A stretch of DNA of 13,691 nt from Fidelibacterota bacterium. Its GTDB lineage: Bacteria > Fidelibacterota > Fidelibacteria > Fidelibacterales > Fidelibacteraceae. The DNA lies in the NCBI GenBank assembly GCA_030629925.1, contig DAOVOB010000011.1:1-13691 (forward strand). Direction: 5' to 3'. Below the pieces are notes generated by a model that worked only from the letters and a program-made list of their open reading frames with translations, searched no databases and had not been told where the DNA came from. Below are positions 1-7,106 of the stretch, piece after piece. The translations under genes and the position numbers were made by a program. Position 1 is the stretch's first letter, and every line of letters starts with the position of its first letter.

Positions 1-827
1 AAGGCATTACTTGCAAGGTTTAGGCGTGCAAGATCTATACCGGTCATAATGCGAAGATTCTCACCAGCTTTAATATAAAACCCCAGTGTAAATTTCTCAG
101 CGAAATAACGGGCAGCCGTATCAAAGACAAAATCGCCGCTTTCCGCATCATAGAATGAAGTGGGATTCCAGTCATCACCATACCAACGAAAATCAATATT
201 CATGCGTAGAGGCAAATATTCCAATTCATGCGAAAAAGAAGCTCGCCATGTATTATCCAGTCCGTTCGTTGCACCGCTGAAAGCAAGTACGTTTTCACGT
301 TTACCAAAAGTATATGAAAATCCGTAGCGCAGATAAGAATAGGTCTCGCGTGAAACATCAATGCGATCGCCCTGAATAACGATTTGTGCCCCGGCAGAGA
401 AATGATCGGACAAGCGATAGCCGTAACCCACAAAATATTGATATTGAGACGCAGTAAATTCGCCTTCCAATGTGCCGTCGATATCACGTTGATCAAAGGT
501 GCCGTAATTCTCAAAATTTAATCCGGTCGTTATTACATGACCGGGACGAAAACGATAGTGTCCGGATAATTCGGAAATAAATATTCCGGTGCCGGGTAAA
601 AAAGCTTCATTGACATTGATGGACCAAGGAGAATCATAGGGATTCAAGGAGGGGTTTATCCAATATGCATTGGAAACATCAGCAATCGCGCCTCCCGAAT
701 GGGCCATTCCCCAGTAAGCGGGAGAAGCAAAATTTGACATTTGTGTCGGAAGTGCGGCGGTTAAAGGCAGTATAAAAGCCAGTAGAAGGACAATAATAGT
801 TTTTTTCTTCCGTGTCATATTTCGCAA
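1..827 (-). CDS. PorQ-like type IX secretion outer-membrane protein (3' end beyond window)
   Basis: This open frame runs off the left edge, so the C-terminus is missing; about 275 codons are visible. It starts with a signal peptide (basic KKK followed by a hydrophobic run ending near AALP), then a mature region rich in aromatic residues and alternating polar/hydrophobic strands, typical of an outer-membrane beta-barrel. The segment around residues 96-135 (GLNFENYGTF, then GTLEGEFTASQ, then VGYGYRLS) closely resembles the PorQ family, which reads roughly 'YGTF..D..G...GEFSAS'. PorQ belongs to the PorV/PorQ group of T9SS proteins in the outer membrane. A TTG start at 827 is preferred because AAGGAG (834-839) lies 6 nt upstream of it; the ATG at 818 would be 15 nt away. 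T9SS-type domains in two other proteins of the window agree with this call. PorQ rather than another PorV/PorQ-like barrel is likely but not certain. Confidence 0.72.
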   Translation of the reverse strand, partial: MRNMTRKKKTIIVLLLAFILPLTAALPTQMSNFASPAYWGMAHSGGAIADVSNAYWINPSLNPYDSPWSINVNEAFLPGTGIFISELSGHYRFRPGHVITTGLNFENYGTFDQRDIDGTLEGEFTASQYQYFVGYGYRLSDHFSAGAQIVIQGDRIDVSRETYSYLRYGFSYTFGKRENVLAFSGATNGLDNTWRASFSHELEYLPLRMNIDFRWYGDDWNPTSFYDAESGDFVFDTAARYFAEKFTLGFYIKAGENLRIMTGIDLARLNLASNA

Positions 828-1033
828 TCAGGACTCCTTCCGATGAATATGAGTCGCTTCAGAAAGCAACAAGTTCCCAATTAAGTAGAAAATAAGTTAC
901 GAAGAATAATGGAAGCTGGAAAGTGAAAAAGATAGTTCAATTGAGTCAATTAGAAAAAAAGCCATTGCCTCAATAGAAAAATAATTCATTGAGTCAATTG
1001 AAAACTTCTCAATTGACTCAATGAAATCATAGC
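828..1033. other. Intergenic spacer with repeated TCAATTGAGTCAAT motifs
   Basis: This is a non-coding spacer between two minus-strand genes. It is AT-rich and holds several versions of TCAATTGA(G/C)TCAAT: near 937-952 and in both arms of the perfect inverted repeat at 985-1025. The ribosome binding site of the PorQ-like gene lies at 834-839. I see no other gene or RNA. Confidence 0.5.
985..1025 (-). terminator. Perfect 17-bp inverted repeat, probable terminator of the 606-aa protein gene
   Basis: TTCATTGAGTCAATTGA (985-1001) and its exact complement (1009-1025) flank a 7-nt loop. It lies 8 bp past the minus-strand stop at 1034, and on that strand it is followed by a T-rich run (TTATTTTTCT). 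Position and shape suit an intrinsic terminator, although the stem is AT-rich. It may also be a copy of a dispersed palindrome, since the same motif recurs nearby at 937-952. Confidence 0.55.
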
Positions 1034-2854
1034 TCAATAACCCACAAAATCTTCTGGTTTGCGTCCTCGACTATAATAAGTATGAGCTTTATCAATGTTG
1101 CCACCCAAACCATCAAAGTATTCTGTATTGTAATTCGCACCATTCGTGCTGGTTTGCGTGGACCAGTATCTCATTCCTGTTGTATCGCCCGCTGCATTGG
1201 TGGTCCAGTTCATAAAGATCACAGAATGACCCGAACCTGATGTTCGCCAGATCTGGACGAAATCACCTTTTTGAACATTTTTCATATCTGCTATTTTATC
1301 ACCTAATCCATAAGCCTCTAGTGCAAGTCCGGGGCCATCGCCCAATGTGCTCTGAACGAACCAAATAGAAATAAAATTTCTGAAGTTTGTGGATGTCATT
1401 TCGTTGATATCCTCACCAAGACCAAGATCCTGATTTAGTCGTGAAATGCTTCTGAAATAGACTTCGAAGGTTAAACCGCAACAATAAGTACTATGCGAAC
1501 TGTCCGGGTTAGCATTCGCGATCCTGCTGTCTTTGTAATATAGATCACGTGTTACACCACTATATCCGCTGACCCAACTATAGGGATAGCGACCATCGCG
1601 ATGATATTCTTCCAAAACGTCAACTACGTAGTCATTGAATGTAAGGTCTTCGGGACGAAAAATGACCAGGAGTGCCGAATCTTCCATAGTAACATTCCTG
1701 TCATCCACCAGGTCAAAATACAGCATAGTTTCAGATGTTCCAGTTGCGGTTCCCTGAACGGTTTTATTATTCAGTACGAAAGGTGTAGGTAATGAATTTT
1801 TCAATGCCAATTGGACATTACCTTGATTGTTTTCGATCTTGATGTCATGTGAATAAGGAATATCAATATAGGCTCTACGGAGTTTGTGCGGCCAGGTTGC
1901 AGCGCGTCGATCAAAATCGAAATTGATCTTTGAAAACAGGATAAAGATCCCATCATCTTCTTTGATATTGAGTGTTATTGAACTTTTATTGACTTTCTTG
2001 TAGTGGATCGCGACTGTACTATCGGGAGTGAATTCCCAATTAAGTTCAAGGTCATTGGAGGCTAAGGTGAAAGGTCTCTCAAAGTAAATGTCCAGAGTAT
2101 CAAAAGCATCTCCTCCTTCCATGACATATAATGAATCCGGCGTTACGGCAAGATGAGCATAAACATGGATAGGAATATCAGCAAGGTTCAGTGTGCCCGG
2201 GATGCTTGCATAAGTGTAGGATAATGTTTTATTTTCGATATCATTATCTTCAATAACCAGTTTCACGATCTGTTCGACGGCGGGTTTGGCGAGTAAAGGT
2301 GTGCCGTTTATGATCATAGGCGTACTAATAAAGTCTGAGTTCATTAAGGACATTTTGCGGATCTGGGTGCGTCCGTTCATTTCAAGGACATAGAAGTAGA
2401 TTCCTTGAGAACAACGTTGGTCCATCTCATTTCTTCCGTTCCAGTAGGATGAGTATTGGCCGACCGAATGATAATCTTGAACAATGGAGCGTACTCTATG
2501 GCCACGAATATCGTAAACATCAAGCTTAAGCGATCCGGATGAATGAATGCTATAAGGAAGTGCGGTTTTATCATTGAAGGGATTGGGATAATTCTGATCC
2601 AGGCTAAAGTCTCCGGGTTTGTCGGTGTCAGCATCCGCAACATCGGTAAAAATAAAAGAAAAAGCACCATTTTCATCGGTGTAGGTCAGTGCCTTCGCTT
2701 TTGAATTGACGTATAATTTTATTCTTACATTAGCACACTTCTCTACGCCTCCACGACCATTAACTAAGTTCCCGTATAGGTTGATATCATCAGCTTGAAG
2801 GTATACGGTGAAGATCAACAAAAAGGGTAGGATCAAATATTTAATATTATTCAT
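1034..2854 (-). CDS. Secreted multidomain protein: regulatory-type beta domain, internal T9SS-type domain, C-terminal putative cysteine hydrolase
   Basis: The start at 2854 (MNNIKYLILP) is preferred because AAAGG sits 4 nt upstream; an in-frame ATG at 2866 would add four residues without a ribosome binding site. Residues are numbered from the longer form. A signal peptide ends near QADD (~26). Residues 28-75 resemble a carboxypeptidase-regulatory/Ig-like fold. Residues 87-176 are a complete T9SS type A/FlgD-like domain (NYPNPFN, then YDIRGHRVR, WNGR, SQGIYFYVLEMNG). About 190-390 is beta-rich and unassigned. Residues 425-610 look like a papain-like (NlpC/P60- or CHAP-like) domain: STYCCGLTFEV (Cys462 or Cys463), GDFVQIWR and GSGHSVIFMNW (His547), then YWSTQTSTNG (568-576). 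Activity is inferred. The T9SS domain is internal; the protein ends FVGY with no C-terminal signal. It lies downstream of the HExxH peptidase gene on the same strand. Confidence 0.75.
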   Translation of the reverse strand: MNNIKYLILPFLLIFTVYLQADDINLYGNLVNGRGGVEKCANVRIKLYVNSKAKALTYTDENGAFSFIFTDVADADTDKPGDFSLDQNYPNPFNDKTALPYSIHSSGSLKLDVYDIRGHRVRSIVQDYHSVGQYSSYWNGRNEMDQRCSQGIYFYVLEMNGRTQIRKMSLMNSDFISTPMIINGTPLLAKPAVEQIVKLVIEDNDIENKTLSYTYASIPGTLNLADIPIHVYAHLAVTPDSLYVMEGGDAFDTLDIYFERPFTLASNDLELNWEFTPDSTVAIHYKKVNKSSITLNIKEDDGIFILFSKINFDFDRRAATWPHKLRRAYIDIPYSHDIKIENNQGNVQLALKNSLPTPFVLNNKTVQGTATGTSETMLYFDLVDDRNVTMEDSALLVIFRPEDLTFNDYVVDVLEEYHRDGRYPYSWVSGYSGVTRDLYYKDSRIANANPDSSHSTYCCGLTFEVYFRSISRLNQDLGLGEDINEMTSTNFRNFISIWFVQSTLGDGPGLALEAYGLGDKIADMKNVQKGDFVQIWRTSGSGHSVIFMNWTTNAAGDTTGMRYWSTQTSTNGANYNTEYFDGLGGNIDKAHTYYSRGRKPEDFVGY

Positions 2855-2866
2855 AAGGCCTTTCAT

Positions 2867-2951
2867 TTATTTTACTTATTGCCGCAAATAGCGGAATTGC
2901 CGCTAAGCTAATATAAAAGTGCTTGAAATAATAGAATAAAAAAACAGAAAA
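2867..2951. other. Spacer with short GCGG/CCGC palindromes ahead of the 606-aa protein gene
   Basis: This 85-bp gap holds overlapping small palindromes (CCGC-AAATA-GCGG, then AGCGG-AATTG-CCGCT at about 2883-2906) and the direct repeat TTGCCGC. On the minus strand they lie in the leader of the 606-aa protein gene. A T-rich run follows the upstream gene's stop without a strong stem, so a terminator is not clear. Confidence 0.35.
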
Positions 2952-3836
2952 TCAATTTTCGGGATCTTCGCTGTCGGGCTCGGCATTTTCCCACTCTTTA
3001 AGGAGTTTTCTACGTCTTGTTTTAGTTAGGATAAATCCCAAAATGAGCAATATGGGTGTGATCATCCAGAAGAAATTATTTTGACTAAGCAAAATATAGA
3101 AACGATATTGGCTTTTGGCTTTTTCACGCCAGTGCTTTTCGAAAGTCTGTGTATCCATTAAGAAGGCATTTTTAAAACCTTTTTCAAAATCCTGATATTC
3201 TTTAGTATAGATCAGACATTTGCTTACAAGCCCCACCCCAAAATAGTCGATCAGATAATCTATCATTGCCACACTTTGGGCATAGGCGATCTCGGCTTTT
3301 CCTTGATCCATCTGCATGAGATGCCCGATCTGATAAAAGGACATCAGATGTTGTCCCCAGAACGCCCGACTTACAAGAACATGTTTGTGCAAAGAGAATT
3401 GCCCGGCTTCATATTGCGCTAAACCTTCATTGAACCAGACTGGAAGCGGTATGCCATCAACGGCAAGATGAACGGTCTCGTGGAGCAGGGTTTGCTGAAA
3501 ATCCCGAATAGTTTGTCTGCTGAATGAGGGACTTTTAACCAACATTCGGTCATCAGAGGCAAGTCCAACACTCCAAACGGGAGATGAAGTTCCTGAATAT
3601 TGTTTGTATGTATCAGAGTTATCAGCAATATAGATATGTAGCGGTCTTACGTCTAAGTGATATTGTTCACTTAAACGCAATAGCTGTTTATTCACGATCT
3701 TTGCGCTTGCTTCCGCGATCTTTGCATCATTTTCCGCAAAATAAACATGGACATTATCTAAAGTAAGCTGTTTATTAGGCGCGGCAAACAGTAGAGATAA
3801 TAATAATATGATAAAGCTAAAGATCTTGATTTTCAA
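2952..3836 (-). CDS. Membrane-anchored gluzincin metallopeptidase (peptidase MA-like)
   Basis: This 294-aa protein begins with a signal peptide (MKIKIFSFIILLLSLLFAAP). The central domain carries the zinc site HETVH (119-123) followed by WFNEGLAQYEAG, whose Glu137 is the expected third zinc ligand. This HExxH plus NEG(L/F)A arrangement is typical of the peptidase MA family of gluzincins. A transmembrane helix at about 256-271 is followed by a basic TKTRRRK stretch and an acidic tail (AEPDSEDPEN), so the catalytic domain should face the periplasm or exterior with a short cytoplasmic tail. The start is TTG at 3836: a stop lies two codons upstream in this frame and the signal peptide fits only this start. 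The start overlaps the 3' end of nth by 20 bp, so translation is probably coupled. The substrate is unknown. Confidence 0.8.
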   Translation of the reverse strand: MKIKIFSFIILLLSLLFAAPNKQLTLDNVHVYFAENDAKIAEASAKIVNKQLLRLSEQYHLDVRPLHIYIADNSDTYKQYSGTSSPVWSVGLASDDRMLVKSPSFSRQTIRDFQQTLLHETVHLAVDGIPLPVWFNEGLAQYEAGQFSLHKHVLVSRAFWGQHLMSFYQIGHLMQMDQGKAEIAYAQSVAMIDYLIDYFGVGLVSKCLIYTKEYQDFEKGFKNAFLMDTQTFEKHWREKAKSQYRFYILLSQNNFFWMITPILLILGFILTKTRRRKLLKEWENAEPDSEDPEN

Positions 3837-4506
3837 TTGTCAATTGTCCTTTGTCAACTGTCAATTGTTGTATGAACCCGGAACACAGCGCCCGCAACTG
3901 GCATTGTCCACATTGCGGTCGGCGCGCGATGCAAACAGTACGGCCATGTTTGATCAATTGATGGTTCCATGGGATCCAAGCTTCCTCGGGTAATATCTTC
4001 ATTAAGGCGAATTCCACTTTTGCCGGGTTTTTTTCCTGTGTAAGACCAAGATGGCGGGAAATTCGCCCCACATGTGTATCCACCACGATAGCAGGAACGT
4101 GGAAAATATGGTTCAGAACCACATTCGCTGTTTTTCGACCAACACCGGACAAAGAGATCAGTTCTTCGAGGGTTCCCGGGACTTCTCCATTAAATCTCTC
4201 AACGATATCTTTACAGCAGGCAAGAATATTGGTGGATTTATTGTTAAAAAATCCGGTTGAGCGAATGTATCCGATCACATCATTCCGATCGGCTTGTGCC
4301 ATATCATTTACCATAGGGTAACGATCGAAAAGAGTCGGCGTCACCATATTTATGCGCTTATCCGTACACTGTGCCGATAAAATGGTGGCAACAAGCAATT
4401 GATAAGCATTTGCATGCTCCAATTCGCAGCGAACCTCGGGATACATATTATTCAATTCGGCAATGATCAACCCGGCGCGAGATTTTTTTTGAGCAAGTGT
4501 TTCCAT
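3817..4506 (-). CDS. nth: Endonuclease III (DNA glycosylase/AP lyase)
   Basis: Endonuclease III removes oxidised pyrimidines and nicks the resulting abasic site in base excision repair. The 229-aa protein shows the full family signature: a helix-hairpin-helix LSGVGRKTA (119-127) with the catalytic Lys125, the catalytic Asp143 in VVDTHVGR, and a [4Fe-4S] cluster motif Cys192-x6-Cys199-x2-Cys202-x5-Cys208. Nth proteins usually end shortly after the last cluster cysteine. Here about 17 extra residues (QQLTVDKGQLTIENQDL) are encoded by an AATTGACAATTGACAA-type intergenic repeat, so the tail is probably an accretion and not functional. No clear ribosome binding site is visible before the ATG at 4506. 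The gene is followed, with a 20-bp overlap, by the peptidase MA gene, which has no obvious functional link. Confidence 0.96.
   Translation of the reverse strand: METLAQKKSRAGLIIAELNNMYPEVRCELEHANAYQLLVATILSAQCTDKRINMVTPTLFDRYPMVNDMAQADRNDVIGYIRSTGFFNNKSTNILACCKDIVERFNGEVPGTLEELISLSGVGRKTANVVLNHIFHVPAIVVDTHVGRISRHLGLTQEKNPAKVEFALMKILPEEAWIPWNHQLIKHGRTVCIARRPQCGQCQLRALCSGFIQQLTVDKGQLTIENQDL
3834..3867 (-). repeat. AATTGACAATTGACAAAGG-type dispersed repeat, copy 1 (inside coding sequence)
   Basis: On the minus strand this reads AATTGACAGTTGACAAAGG and then ACAATTGACAATTG. The plus-strand copy at 11861-11893 differs at only about two positions over the shared length, and a shorter copy lies at 4852-4880. 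This copy encodes the end of nth and contains the TTG start of the next gene. Confidence 0.75.
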
Positions 4507-4574
4507 GTCTTAACTTACACAGCTAAGATTATAAATGCATGATAAAATTTGCTCTTCCCTAATGGGAAATGTAT

Positions 4575-4766
4575 TTACTTAAGCGAGTATTTTGTGCTAT
4601 TAGCTACTTTAGTTGCTTCCAACTTATTTTCGCGAAACAACCAACCTAAAGCCATCATCAAATCGTTATTCTTAACGTTTAGTGCTTTAAGCAATGCGCT
4701 TGCTGTCATTGCGCCATCTTTATCTAATTTTTTCCATACTTTACCTGCAAGTGACCCAATATTCAT
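4575..4766 (-). CDS. Small winged helix-turn-helix protein (DUF2582-like)
   Basis: This 63-aa protein starts MNIGSLAGKVWKKLDKDG and continues through SALLKALNVKNNDLMMALGWLFRENKLE. It matches the small winged-helix family known as DUF2582, which reads approximately 'IG..AG.iW..L...g..s...L...l......v..ALGWLaRE.KI'. The compact helix-turn-helix (about 20-45) followed by a beta wing suggests nucleic-acid binding; its regulatory target is unknown. A good ribosome binding site (AAAGGA, 8 nt before ATG) supports the start at 4766. It lies 68 bp upstream of nth on the same strand and may be co-transcribed with it. A short TTCCC-TAAT-GGGAA hairpin lies between them (4553-4566), too weak to call a terminator. 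Confidence 0.85.
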   Translation of the reverse strand: MNIGSLAGKVWKKLDKDGAMTASALLKALNVKNNDLMMALGWLFRENKLEATKVANSTKYSLK

Positions 4767-4851
4767 GGTATTTTCCTTTTATTTTGGATTCTGATTAGTA
4801 CTGGCAAAATATACAAGTATAAAGGCAAAAGGACAAAGGCAAAAGGCAAAA

Positions 4852-4880
4852 CAATTGATAATTGACAAAGGAAAATTGAG
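4852..4880 (+). repeat. AATTGACAATTGACAAAGG-type dispersed repeat, copy 2
   Basis: It reads CAATTGATAATTGACAAAGG and then AAAATTGAG, a shortened relative of the repeats at 3834-3867 (minus) and 11861-11893 (plus). It is non-coding here. Confidence 0.6.
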
Positions 4881-4962
4881 TATAGGAGTTCGGGGTGTTG
4901 GGGTTCGGAGAAGGGTGTGGGAGTAGGGAAATAGGGAGTAAAGGAATAAGAGTAAAAGGAGC

Positions 4963-5161
4963 TGTCATGCTGAGCGAATCCGTCAGCTGGACGGAGGAGT
5001 CGAAGCATCTATTCATGGTACGGAAAATATTATTGTTATTTTGGCCCTCAATGTGTCGGGGCGGAGAAATCTCAAACTTTTATATATTTTTACTGGATTT
5101 TGAGATCTCTCCACTCCGCCCTCTTTCGCTGAAGCAATAGAGGGCTCCGGTCGAGATGACA
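4963..5161. repeat. TGTCAT...ATGACA-bounded palindromic repeat element
   Basis: About 200 bp begin TGTCATGCTGAG and end CTCGAGATGACA-like (GGTCGAGATGACA), so the outer 6 bp are inverted repeats. Inside are a hairpin TCCGTC-AGCTG-GACGGA (4979-4995) within ATGCT/AGCAT arms (4968-5008), an imperfect inverted repeat GGCGGAGAAATCTCAAA / TTTGAGATCTCTCCACTCCGCC (5060-5120), and CCCTCT/AGAGGG arms around TTCGCTGAAGCAAT (5119-5144). There is no coding capacity. The shape fits a non-autonomous, REP- or MITE-like intergenic repeat. Confidence 0.6.
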
Positions 5162-5185
5162 CAAAATAAGATAAAAGATCAAAGT

Positions 5186-5216
5186 AAATAAAAAGGGCTC
5201 AAAATTTTGAGCCCTT
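5186..5216 (-). terminator. Intrinsic terminator of the acyl-CoA synthetase cluster
   Basis: AAGGGCTC-AAAATTTT-GAGCCCTT (5193-5216) is a perfect palindrome. Reading on the minus strand it is followed by TTTTTATTT. It lies 45 bp past the stop of the last synthetase gene at 5261, which makes it a textbook rho-independent terminator for the three-gene unit. Confidence 0.88.
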
Positions 5217-5234
5217 GCATTTGCTTAAATATTC

Positions 5235-5259
5235 TCGCGTCACGCGTTACGAGTTACGT
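5235..5259 (-). repeat. GTAACGCGT-type repeat, copy A
   Basis: On the minus strand it reads ACGTAACTCGTAACGCGTG; the 13-nt core ACTCGTAACGCGT recurs at 10843-10855 in the opposite orientation. The two copies flank the acyl-CoA synthetase cluster. They are short and non-coding. Confidence 0.5.
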
Positions 5260-5260
5260 T

Positions 5261-7081
5261 TTATTCATCATCATCCACGCCATAAAGCGCTTCGATCTGT
5301 TTCATGTAATGTTCTTCCACTTTTTTGCGACGAACTTTCAAACTTGGTGTAAGTTCTTCGTTCTCGATAGTGAAAGGTTCACCGATCAACAGGATTTTCT
5401 TGGATTTTTCGTAGCGTGCAAGCTGAATCTGGAATTCTTCCAGTTCGCTTTCAAATAATGCATATACTTCCTGATTGCCAAGAAGTGCGAAAAAATTCGA
5501 ATAGACGATGGCATGTTCTTGAGCCCATGTTTCCAGTTCTTCTCGAGCGGGGACGATCAGGGCAATAGGATATCTGCGACGGTCACCAACGACCACAACC
5601 TGTTCGATGAATTTTGATTCAAGCATAACATTTTCGATAGGTGCCGGAGCAATATTTTTGCCACCTGCTGTCACAATAATGTTTTTCTTGCGATCAGTGA
5701 TCTTGAGGAAGCCTTCTTCATCGATCATACCGATATCACCGGTATGGAACCAGCCGTTCTCATCGATAGCTTCTTTGGTTTCAACGGGATTCTTGTAATA
5801 TCCCTGCATTACGCAAAGACCACGGATCAGCAATTCACCATCCGGGGCGATCATACATTCAACATCAAGAATTGGCAGTCCAACCTTGCCGAATTTGATC
5901 TTGCCCGGAGGGGTCAAGTGAGTCACCGGCGATGTCTCGGTCAGTCCGAAACCTTCCAGGATATTAATACCGGCAGCTGAGAAGAAATAACCGATATGTT
6001 CTGCAAGAGGGGCGCCACCTGAAACGGCATAAATAAATTCGCCGCCAAGGGCTTTACTGATCTTTTTAAAGACCAGAGCTTTTGCGATAGGATATGAAAT
6101 TGCATATTTACCACGAGGTCTTTTTTCATTGACCAGATATTTTCTGGCGGTCTCTTCACCGACTTTCTTAGCCCATGCAAAGATCTTTTTCTTCAAAGGA
6201 GAAGCGCTTGCAATGCCGTTATGGATCTTGGCATAAACTTTTTCAAAGATACGAGGTACGGAGAACATATATTGAGGTTTGACCTCTTTAAGGTTATCCG
6301 CAATCTTGTCCAGACTTTCTGCAAAGTACACACCGGCACCACAAAAATAGGAACCGTGCGAAACAATACGTTCAAAAGAGTGACTTAGAGGAAGGAATGA
6401 AAGAAAACGAACATCTGAAGGAATCTTAATTCGTTCCATAGAAGATTGTGCGTTAGAAGAAATATTGAACTGTGAAAGCATAACACCTTTGGGCTTTCCT
6501 GTTGTTCCGGATGTGTAGATCAGGGTCCAAAGATCATCTTTTTTGATCTTTTTACCAAAAGACTCAAGGCTAAGTTTCCCCTTAGCTTTGACCTCTTCAC
6601 CTTTTTTTATAAGTGTAGAGTAGGACATAACCCAATCATCGCCATCCTGACCTTCTTCAAGGCAAATAACATCTTTGAACTCAGGCAGCTTACCTTTTAT
6701 TTCTTTCAACTTTTCAAGTTGTACTTTATCTGAAACAAAGGCACCAACTGCTCCGGAATTCTCAAGAACATACTGTATTTGATTTGCCGGTAGAGTAGGA
6801 TAGACTGCTACACTCACCACCCCAAGGTGCGCACAGGCAAGATCCATCATAGTCCATTCTTTACAATTTTCAGATTGGATCGCGAAACGTTCGCCATACT
6901 TTAACCCCAAAGCATTTAGTCCCAGTGTGATCTTTTCAACGATATCCCGGATCTCTAAAAAAGTATAGGTTTTCCATTCACCGTTCTTTTTTTCTCCGAA
7001 ACGGACCAGATCTCCATATTTTTCGCATGAATATGCGAGCATATCGGGGATGGTTTCCAGATAGTTTAAACTCAGTTTCAT
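5261..7081 (-). CDS. Long-chain acyl-CoA synthetase (AMP-forming), paralogue 1
   Basis: This 606-aa enzyme of the FAA1/FadD15-type AMP-forming ligase family would convert a fatty acid, ATP and CoA into acyl-CoA through an acyl-adenylate, probably at the cytoplasmic face of the inner membrane. Visible adenylation motifs: P-loop YTSGTTGKPKG (189-199), GFGLTETSP (377-385), FHTGD (445-449), DRKKNIIVTAGGKNIAP (463-479) and the A10 lysine in SLKVRR (Lys582). The ATG at 7081 is chosen because AGGAGG precedes it by 4 nt; the open frame extends 26 codons further upstream but into the preceding gene. It is last in the tandem trio, 25 bp after paralogue 2, and the most diverged of the three, with a distinct acidic end (GVDDDE). 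Fatty-acid chain-length preference cannot be read from the sequence. Confidence 0.93.
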   Translation of the reverse strand: MKLSLNYLETIPDMLAYSCEKYGDLVRFGEKKNGEWKTYTFLEIRDIVEKITLGLNALGLKYGERFAIQSENCKEWTMMDLACAHLGVVSVAVYPTLPANQIQYVLENSGAVGAFVSDKVQLEKLKEIKGKLPEFKDVICLEEGQDGDDWVMSYSTLIKKGEEVKAKGKLSLESFGKKIKKDDLWTLIYTSGTTGKPKGVMLSQFNISSNAQSSMERIKIPSDVRFLSFLPLSHSFERIVSHGSYFCGAGVYFAESLDKIADNLKEVKPQYMFSVPRIFEKVYAKIHNGIASASPLKKKIFAWAKKVGEETARKYLVNEKRPRGKYAISYPIAKALVFKKISKALGGEFIYAVSGGAPLAEHIGYFFSAAGINILEGFGLTETSPVTHLTPPGKIKFGKVGLPILDVECMIAPDGELLIRGLCVMQGYYKNPVETKEAIDENGWFHTGDIGMIDEEGFLKITDRKKNIIVTAGGKNIAPAPIENVMLESKFIEQVVVVGDRRRYPIALIVPAREELETWAQEHAIVYSNFFALLGNQEVYALFESELEEFQIQLARYEKSKKILLIGEPFTIENEELTPSLKVRRKKVEEHYMKQIEALYGVDDDE

Positions 7082-7106
7082 AATTCCTCCTGTGTATTGG
7101 AATTTA

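Larger units (their letters stand above)
4795..5260. other. Repeat-filled spacer between the acyl-CoA synthetase cluster and the wHTH gene
   Basis: These 466 bp hold no convincing gene. From left to right: a purine-rich AAAGGCAAAAGGACAAAGGC-like run (about 4820-4850), a copy of the AATTGACAA repeat (4852-4880), a G-rich degenerate run with GGAGTAGGGAAATAGGGAG-like text (about 4880-4955), a TGTCAT-bounded palindromic element (4963-5161), the acyl-CoA synthetase terminator (5186-5216) and a GTTACGCG-type repeat (5235-5259). Open frames here are low-complexity by-products of the repeats. Confidence 0.65.

Noticed and set aside
200..514. Minus-strand open frame of 104 codons
   Set aside because: It lies in another frame inside the PorQ-like gene, which has a signal peptide and family motifs; this frame has neither.
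2377..2676. Minus-strand open frame of 99 codons
   Set aside because: It overlaps the T9SS-type domain of the 606-aa protein in a different frame and shows no recognisable motif.
2867..2906. Riboswitch or structured leader in front of the 606-aa protein gene
   Set aside because: Only short CCGC/GCGG hairpins are present; nothing matches a known riboswitch core.
4763..5140. Several overlapping frames of 73-81 codons on both strands
   Set aside because: They translate repeat and purine-rich spacer DNA, giving low-complexity peptides without ribosome binding sites.
4963..5161. Insertion sequence
   Set aside because: There is no transposase or other coding capacity; at most it is a non-autonomous repeat.
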